Shown piece by piece: positions 57,926 through 64,000 of a DNA stretch of 64,000 nucleotides (the stretch's first letter is position 1; each line of letters opens with the position of its first letter). Below the pieces are notes generated by a model. That model was not told where the DNA came from. It searched no databases and saw only the letters and a program-made list of their open reading frames with translations. The stretch is from Akebia trifoliata. Its lineage: Eukaryota > Streptophyta > Magnoliopsida > Ranunculales > Lardizabalaceae. Where the stretch lies: positions 23,019,884-23,083,883 of the forward strand of contig CM030706.1 in NCBI GenBank assembly GCA_017979445.1, given 5' to 3'. The position numbers and the translations under genes were made by a program.

Positions 57926-58480
57926 TAACGAGCCATTTCATGCAGAACAGAGTTGATCCTCTCAGCAACACCATAATGCTAAGGGACCTATAGAGATGAG
58001 AATTTTTTGTCAAAACATGTAATTATCACAGAGTTAAGTGGGCTGACTATTCAAACTCTCTACCATGATCACTTCAGATCCGTCCAACAACGGATTCTAT
58101 TTCTGTTTGAAGTAGCTTAACGACGTTCTCAAATCCATCAAATGTATCCAATTTATCCTTTAAGAATGCAACCCAACAGAGTTGAAGTGATCATCAACTA
58201 CTACAAGAAAATATCTCTAACCTCTTAGAATTTGAAATCTTATGGGATCCATAAGATCCATGTAAAATAATGCTAGAGGATTTGAGACAGCTAGAACTTT
58301 TATCTTTTTGTGGGTACTACAAACTTGTTTACCAATATGATACTTCCTCCACAGACTTATCTAACTTTATTGTCTAACATAGGCAACCTCTAACTAATAT
58401 TTTTGAAACATGTCGAGACAGGTTCTTGTAGTGAACATGGTCAATATTTGACACCATAACTGGACCTCGTCAACTTGAGC
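57926..58480 (-). pseudogene. Copia integrase core (decayed)
   Basis: Sense reading in shifting frames shows FYMDLMGPIRF (first Asp, about 58255-58275), FLVVVDDHF (about 58180-58205), SDHGREFE (second Asp, about 58040-58065) and GVAERINSVLHEMARYAS (Glu, about 57940-57990). All three catalytic acids are still legible, but frameshifts and stops separate them. Confidence 0.7.
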
Positions 58481-58570
58481 CACATTACTCACACATAGAA
58501 TGGTGGTCTTTCTGGTGTCTTCAATAACATAACAATCATCGGATGTGCAGAGATCTCTCATGATCAATTT

Positions 58571-58903
58571 TCAATTAATATCTGAGATCTTACACACCTG
58601 GCAGTTGAAACTCACCGATTGTTCTCTGTCGCACATTTGAGATGTGCTGAGAAAGTTATATGTCAAACCATCCACACAGAAAACAATTTCAACCTTGGGC
58701 ATTGCTGATCCATTGACCATATCATCCAACAATCCTACCGATACAACAATCACCAAAGGTGATAAAACCTCCATTAAAATTTGCCAAGAGACTGAATCAA
58801 CTTTGGCACTGGTCTTGTGTTTGGAGTCACCACTATCCAAATACCATTTTGTGAAATATCTTACCTTAAGAAGGGTGTGAATCACGTGGTACTGGTTATC
58901 CAT
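58571..58903 (-). pseudogene. Copia protease / pre-integrase region
   Basis: KWYLDSGDSKHKTS carries the DSG protease motif in its usual Copia setting (WYLDSGxSxHMT). GLTYNFLSTSQMCD and SFNCQVCKI follow, as in the pre-integrase region. It is a degraded piece of the polyprotein. Confidence 0.75.
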
Positions 58904-59255
58904 TGATTTAACTTTTCAGTTTAAAACACATTCTTTGGGATGGAGGATTGATTTTAGGAAGAGAAGGGATTTACCTATAAAGTTCAGATTTCAATTTCCT
59001 TAGTGAGTATTAAGTGGGGGACCTACTTTTCTTTGGTGATCTTAAACTTGAATAAGTCCCTCATAAAATTGTTCACTTTAGGAGGTGAAGAATACCACAC
59101 TCTCGTGGGCATGGATGACTTTTCTTATTCTACAGATGATCCAACTTTCTGTAAGGGAGTTATCCTAACCCATGCAACTTTTACTCTACCACTGAAGATA
59201 TACTAATAGAGATTAGGGTGGTTCTGGAGCAAATGGTCTTGAATTCAATTTTAAT

Positions 59256-59784
59256 GTGACCAATTTATCTAGAGAAATTGCAGATGCCTTTCTCGACTTC
59301 TTCATCAGAAAAAGAGGCTACTTGAGGACAAGATTGATTTACCAATATCTGTTCATTCCCAACTTCATCCAGAAAAAGGATGGAGACTGTGGTGGATGCC
59401 ATATGGATCCTGATGTGTTACATTCTTCAAATTTTGAAGATGTTTGTTCAACACCCTCTGACTCATTTGAGTCAACCCACATAGTTTGTGTAGCCAGTTG
59501 TTCAGTTGAACCTAGATATTTGGAAATCGATTGTTCTAGGCTTCGAGAAAGAAACTGTGGGAAAATTAGCCAATACCTCCACAGTGATAGCATTCAGTAT
59601 CATCCTTTGACATATATGGAGGTCTACCAATGGATCGCCTTCCGTTATTAGAATAACTCATTTTACTGAAATTATGTGAACCTCTCTTCATATGGACAAA
59701 ATTTGTCCCCATCAAAGTCATGAACTCAACATCTAGATCACTCTCACTATTTTCCTCAAGGATGGGAGAAGGAATGAGATGACA
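59256..59784 (-). pseudogene. Copia gag C-terminus with degenerate zinc knuckle
   Basis: The sense strand at 59566-59595 reads ECYHCGGIG, followed by a stop where the CCHC His would be. Downstream (59339-59593) the frame is hydrophilic. Plus-strand open frames here are shadows. Confidence 0.5.
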
Positions 59785-60735
59785 TGAAATTTACCTATTT
59801 AGAGGATAGCTTTGTTAAGGAGTTGTTGATCAAGAGCAAAGAAGCCAAGTGCTTCTAATTTATAGAAATTGCATTTCAACTGCTTTCTGTTGGTGGCACC
59901 TGAATTCCGTCGGTGGCACCGACCAAAAATAACGGTCGAAAATCTTACCGTTGAACGTTTTCGGTAGTACTGACGGTGGAACCTCCAAGCTTCATCGATG
60001 GGACCGATGAGTACTTTTACGGTGGAACCGCCAGAAGTATGCTTCTGCCACCGAATGAAAATTCCTTCATTAGTTCTGACGGTGGATGGCGGTGGGACCG
60101 ATAAAGTGATCTTCGGTGGAACCGATGCCTAATATATTGGTGGGACCGACAGGATTGTTCTTCTGCCACCGATAGAAGGTATCCCATGTTAATTTGTCGG
60201 TGGATAATGGTGGAACCGTCAAGATCTTCATCGGTGGGACCGATGAATATTCTATCGGTGGGATCGACAGATTAGAGCTCCTGCCACCGATAAAGGTTTA
60301 CCCATTCTGATCTGTCGGTAGATGACGGTTGGACCGATAAGTTGTTCATCGGTGGAACCGATGACCATTCTGTCGATGGGACCGACAGTGTTAAGTTTCT
60401 GCTACCGACAAGCTAACTTCCAGTTTGTGCTGTCGGTTGCTAACGGTGGATCCTCCACTTCTGCCGACAGCCTCAATTTCACTTGAAATCGAGCCATTCT
60501 GGGGTGAGCTTTGAACACAAAGTGATGTACAATACTGGCATGTTCTAAAGCTCCACTTATATGTATAAGTGATTTCGATGATGGTCCATGTCTTTGATTG
60601 GGTTTGACACACGAATGATTTGTCGCTAGGTTGTTTCATGACGATGTGTCTCCATGTGGCTTGAACATGGTTTACCAATGATTGAAACTCGACAACATAT
60701 GACTAACTCGGGATTGACAAAACGAGGTACTAACA
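59785..60735 (-). repeat. Solo-LTR-like insertion inside Copia gag
   Basis: From TTTGTTAAGGAG (about 59811) to GATTGACAAAACGAGGTACTAACA it matches 38832-39406 of the solo LTR, including AAGCCAAGTGCTTCTAATTTATAGAA. The first ~850 bp of that LTR are absent. TGAAATTTACC at 59785 may be the LTR start followed by a deletion. No clear target duplication was found. Confidence 0.6.
59924..60440. repeat. 118-bp tandem array rich in palindromic CGGTGG/CCACCG words
   Basis: CTTCTGCCACCG or variants recur at 60042, 60160, 60278 and 60396 at exactly 118-bp steps, with an earlier unit from 59924. Each unit holds inverted words such as TCATCGGTGGGACCGATGA (60217-60246 and equivalents) and TCGGTGGGA.CGACAG. 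The related solo LTR at 38900-39120 has only about one to two units. Confidence 0.9.
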
Positions 60736-61383
60736 AGGACCACCGTCTACCCCTTTTAGGGAGGACTTCAAGATGGAACTTAACCATGGTGAGCAAACCA
60801 ATGAGTTCTTCAATACTCATGGTTCACATCTCGGAACTATATTCGAGGTCGCAATAGGACCAAACCTCCTAGGAAGGGACCTAAGAATTTTCATATAAAT
60901 TCTTCCTTCCGGAACAAGCTATCTTAGGAAGTACATGGAAATACAACAGTCTTTAAGTTTTACATAAAGTTCTCAGACAAAATTGTTTTATTCCATCCTA
61001 ATGTTCTCAAAACAATTTGTAAACATTCGAAGTTTGAAGTTTTGACAACGTAGGTTTCTAAGGAAGCCAAGCTTGTTTAGCCGGTCGATATGTGACAATA
61101 TGTTTGAGTTCACTTGGGGCAATGCCAACGTGTATAGAATTTAGTATTCACATATCATGACAAATATCGATTTTTAATTGTTTGGGTGGCTCATACCCTT
61201 CCTCTACTAAGAATCAAAAATCACAACTCAAGGGAATTGATGAAGATCATCATCCTCATTTACATATATGCATAACGGAGCTGATGGATGGATGGAGGTC
61301 TAGAGGATGACCATTGACAGACTTAGACATGGTTCAAAGACTTGGGATCAACTCTAGGATGTTAAGCCTATTAAGAGTAACCC
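60736..61383 (-). pseudogene. Copia leader / gag 5' part (degraded)
   Basis: Between the 5' primer site and the inserted LTR. In sense, an ATG at about 61329 opens MSKSVNGHPLDLHPS, which soon stops. No further gag motif is recognised. Confidence 0.35.
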
Positions 61384-61395
61384 GCTCTGATACCA
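61384..61395 (-). promoter_or_regulatory. Primer-binding site of Copia element (initiator Met-tRNA)
   Basis: In sense TGGTATCAGAGC, two bases inside the 5' LTR, is the standard plant Copia primer site complementary to the 3' end of initiator tRNA-Met. Confidence 0.92.
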
Positions 61396-61397
61396 AT

Positions 61398-63365
61398 TGA
61401 AAATACGTGCTTCGTACCATATCTAGTCCTAGAGGGGGGTGAATAGGATAATTAAAATTTCTTTTGATTTATCCAATTTTAACTTAGATTGATAATTTGA
61501 CTATGTGTTCTAAGTCATTCACCTAGCCTCGATTTGGCACTTATGTCTCTAAGATGCATTTAATGAAAATACACTTGAAATTTAATCATTCATTTAATCA
61601 TGTCATTTAATGACACATTCATATACGATTTACCTATTCGGCATTTTATGGCATAGCATGACATTCAAAACAATCAAGTGTAAATTGCGGAATTATAAAC
61701 ACATGCACAAAACATACGTCATCTAACGGATCGGCAATGTGCTTACATCCATTCTTATGGCAAGTCTCTAGTTTGTAATGCAATTGAAATTTTCTTAGAA
61801 TATAAACATTCATCGTATGACATACTTAGCATAGTATTCATTCATAGCATACATTCATCTAAGTATAAACTAATATAAGCATTTTCACAAACACGAGACA
61901 AGCGTTTTATAGTGGTTCAGCAACGCGCCTACATCCACTCCCAAGGTTCCTACCTAGGAACTTGGTGTTCACTATCAAAGGGGTTTATGGTTCACCTCAA
62001 ACCTTTTACATAGAATTTTTATACATAGGCTAAATTCTAAAACCTTAAGATCGAGAGAACGCATTCTCTCAAAATTGTGAGTTTTATTCCTCGGAAACTC
62101 ACAAACCTCTACTCTTGTCAAGAATCCTCGATTCGAATCAAGAGCTTGGTTTTTGAGGGCTGAACCAAGTAACCGCATACATATGTTTTTAAAATTAAAA
62201 ACAAAATCAAAGACTCACTCAACTTCATAAGATTTGTCAATGGGGATCATGAATTCTTCGAGTCCTTGAGCTTACAAGTACGTCTCGACGGTTGGATTTT
62301 CCAATCAAGCTTTCGAGTTCGTTGGCTACTTATAATTACTCCTACCATCATCTCATTTTTGCTCCTTGCTCCATGAATGTACCAATGTGTGTGCAAGGTG
62401 TTGTTTGATGGGCGGAGAGGGATCAAATGAGAAGTCTAGGAATGTTGAAGGGTTCACCTAAGTTAAATTCTCATGAAAGTAGAGAAGACTCTCAAAATGT
62501 GGAGAGAGGAGAGGCAATCTTCTCTAGGATTGATCCAAAGGAAGGGCAAAGGGTCAAAAGGATTTTCAATGAAGTTTGAGCCCTTCCATGGCTAGAGAGA
62601 GGGTTAAAAGTATGTAGAAATGAATGATTTACTTCTCTCAAGCTTCAACCAACCCAAATGAATGAGTTAGAGTTGTTATATATGAGAAGAGAGCAAATTC
62701 GTGACTCAACGGTCATAAATATGACCGTTTGAGCACTTGCTGTCGGTGGCACCGTCAGCCACAAGTAAGGCACATCAGTAAATTACCAAAATGCCCCCGC
62801 AGAGTGTTTTGACCATAACCTTTAAACGGTAGCTCCGTTTTGTATGCCGTTCAGGGAGATGATAGATATCACTATTTAGAACATCTCCAAACTGACACCA
62901 AGGGGTGGGCCATGATAAAATGGATAAAATGACCAAAATACCCTTTTTATCATTTTTGGTCAAAACGAGCTTTCGGGAAGTCCGACGTTGAAACGATTCG
63001 AAGGTGTACTAGATTTTACCTATATAATGACACCTATAAAACACCAAAGACAGAAAATGGTTTTAGGATGGTCAAATCTTTAATGTCCCCTCTATGTCCA
63101 TATTCGATTCTCGAAAGGTCCGATGAGCGAACGGGTCGAGGAAAGAGTTTTCCTAGTTACTATGGGTCGACCTATCAATCATCTAAGTGTTGGAAAATGG
63201 TATTAGGTAGTCTCATTACCTCTTAGGCTTTGTGCATACACATGGAAGCTTTTTGTCGAGGCATGTACGGTTGAGCAGCTTTAACGAAGTCTTCATATGT
63301 CTTCAATAGTAAATCGATCCGACACTCAACATGTGTCTCGGGATTGACAAAATATGGAACTTACA
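61398..63365 (-). repeat. 5' LTR of Copia element (1968 bp)
   Basis: Counterpart of 53913-55880, same length, with differences clustered in the first 140 bp (five substitutions there by eye) and sparse elsewhere. Confidence 0.95.
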
Positions 63366-63370
63366 TAATC

Positions 63371-63600
63371 CTACCCTGCTGTACCACGTGTATTAGGGGG
63401 GCAGACAATGTTTACTCTAAATGAGAAGTGATTTAAGAGTGCCTTTGCTCAGCATCGTGCGCCACCTCTGAACTGGGGATTAAATTGGCTATTTTCAATT
63501 TCAGAGATTTGGGTTTGAGGCTTAGATTATTCCTTTGAACCAGTTAGGAGCTATCAAGTCGTAGGAACCCAGTGATCACGTGTGAATTCTTCTTTTTCTT
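63371..63600 (+). other. Leader of Athila-like element, right of Copia insertion
   Basis: CCTACCCTGCTGTACCACG...TCAGAGATTTGGGTTTGAGGC is the continuation of 53912 and a relative of 10147-10300. Non-coding. Confidence 0.55.
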
Positions 63601-63834
63601 GTGTGCAAATTAATAATGTATATACAGAACCCCGAGCAGATTTACATCGTCATAGAGTTTAGGAAAGAATCTTGGATCCTGTGTGTCTTATGTGATAATT
63701 ACGGTCATCTTCCCAAGTGTTGTCCAAGTCTACCCATGCTTCGTGCTACACAAGCCGATATGCATAATTCTCAAAACCCTTATTGGATACCGACACCTAG
63801 TTCGTTCAACCAATTATATCATATAAATAATTGA
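63601..63834 (+). pseudogene. Gag-like fragment with CCHC zinc knuckle
   Basis: The frame contains CVLCDNYGHLPKCC (C-x2-C-x4-H-x4-C), a nucleocapsid zinc knuckle, then a Pro/Asn/Tyr-rich stretch (NPYWIPTPSSFNQLYH). The same frame continues after a TGA at 63832-63834 to the window end with similar composition (FDNYEDFYMHD). It lies downstream of the Athila-like primer site once the Copia element is removed, so it is probably that element's gag. No ATG could be placed with confidence. Confidence 0.5.
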
Positions 63835-64000
63835 TTTCCCTCAAATACCATATCGTATCCAAACAAGTTCACTCAAGATAATCATTTTGATAACTATGAG
63901 GATTTTTATATGCATGACACCTCGATGATGAATCCAACCATAATTCCCCAACAATCCTATGATTCTCAACATTTCTTCGAATATAGAGCTATAGAGCCAG

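Larger units (their letters stand above)
53913..63365 (-). mobile_element. Ty1/Copia retrotransposon, minus strand, 9.45 kb, non-autonomous
   Basis: Two LTRs of 1968 bp each (53913-55880 and 61398-63365) with TG...CA ends and a TAATC target duplication. The initiator-Met primer site TGGTATCAGAGC lies next to the right (5') LTR, and a polypurine tract AAAGGGGGAGAT next to the left (3') LTR. The interior carries decayed gag, protease/pre-integrase and integrase in Copia order, but no reverse transcriptase or RNase H was found. A 118-bp tandem array inside a solo-LTR-like insertion sits in the gag region. The LTRs differ only by scattered single bases, so the insertion is fairly recent and was probably mobilised in trans. 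Confidence 0.9.

Noticed and set aside
58644..59651. Plus-strand frames within the Copia interior
   Set aside because: Opposite strand to recognisable Copia gag, protease and integrase motifs.
61384..61395. Possible tRNA gene end
   Set aside because: Only the 12-base primer complement is present; no cloverleaf around it.

Overview
The window is repeat-dominated nuclear DNA from a flowering plant, most likely a large-genome species. Evidence is the pile of nested LTR retrotransposons (Ty3/Gypsy Tat/Ogre type, Ty1/Copia, an Athila-like 5' end), plant TATA boxes and GT-AG introns, a plant mobile domain (PMD) gene, and a fragment of a plant-type vacuolar H+-pyrophosphatase. No intact host gene was found. 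Nearly every coding region is broken by stops or frameshifts.

Layout. (1) 1-4830, 4831-6797 plus 36589-41189, and 47922-about 51990 are three copies of one retroelement family, called family A here. Each has tandem arrays of a 103-105 bp unit, an antisense, TATA-driven, intron-containing gene for a 'putative gypsy type transposon' (PF04195-like) protein with a coiled coil, and (copies 1 and 2) a ~560-570 bp right LTR that begins TGTAGAGG or TGTGGAGG. (2) Family A copy 2 is split by a plus-strand Tat/Ogre-like element at 6798-36588 with a perfect 5-bp target duplication (GATGG) and a polypurine tract before its 3' LTR. (3) That element's pre-reverse-transcriptase region is split by a 16.8-kb minus-strand Tat element at 11320-28103 with 827/824-bp LTRs and a 5-bp target duplication that differs at one base. 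The 16.8-kb element carries gag, protease, reverse transcriptase, RNase H, a second (archaeal-type) RNase H and integrase, all decayed. It also carries, in antisense at 16062-19373, a decayed spliced PMD gene preceded by a 149-bp tandem array. (4) A long LTR-like block (29158-about 32840) and a solo Copia LTR (37976-39406) add further layers. (5) 41190-47921 is low-copy-looking DNA with a long foldback, a 5'-UTR-like stretch, the pyrophosphatase fragment and a diverged solo Tat-type LTR. (6) 52000-64000 begins with an Athila-like LTR end and primer site, whose leader is interrupted by a 9.45-kb minus-strand Ty1/Copia element (53913-63365; two 1968-bp LTRs, TAATC target duplication, initiator-Met primer site). 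That Copia element lacks recognisable reverse transcriptase.

Order of events from nesting: family A first, then the outer Tat/Ogre-like element, then the 16.8-kb Tat element. The Copia insertion is later than its Athila-like host. The most interesting theme is that two unrelated retroelement families in one window both carry an intron-containing gene in antisense to the element. In that orientation the introns cannot be spliced out of the element's genomic RNA.
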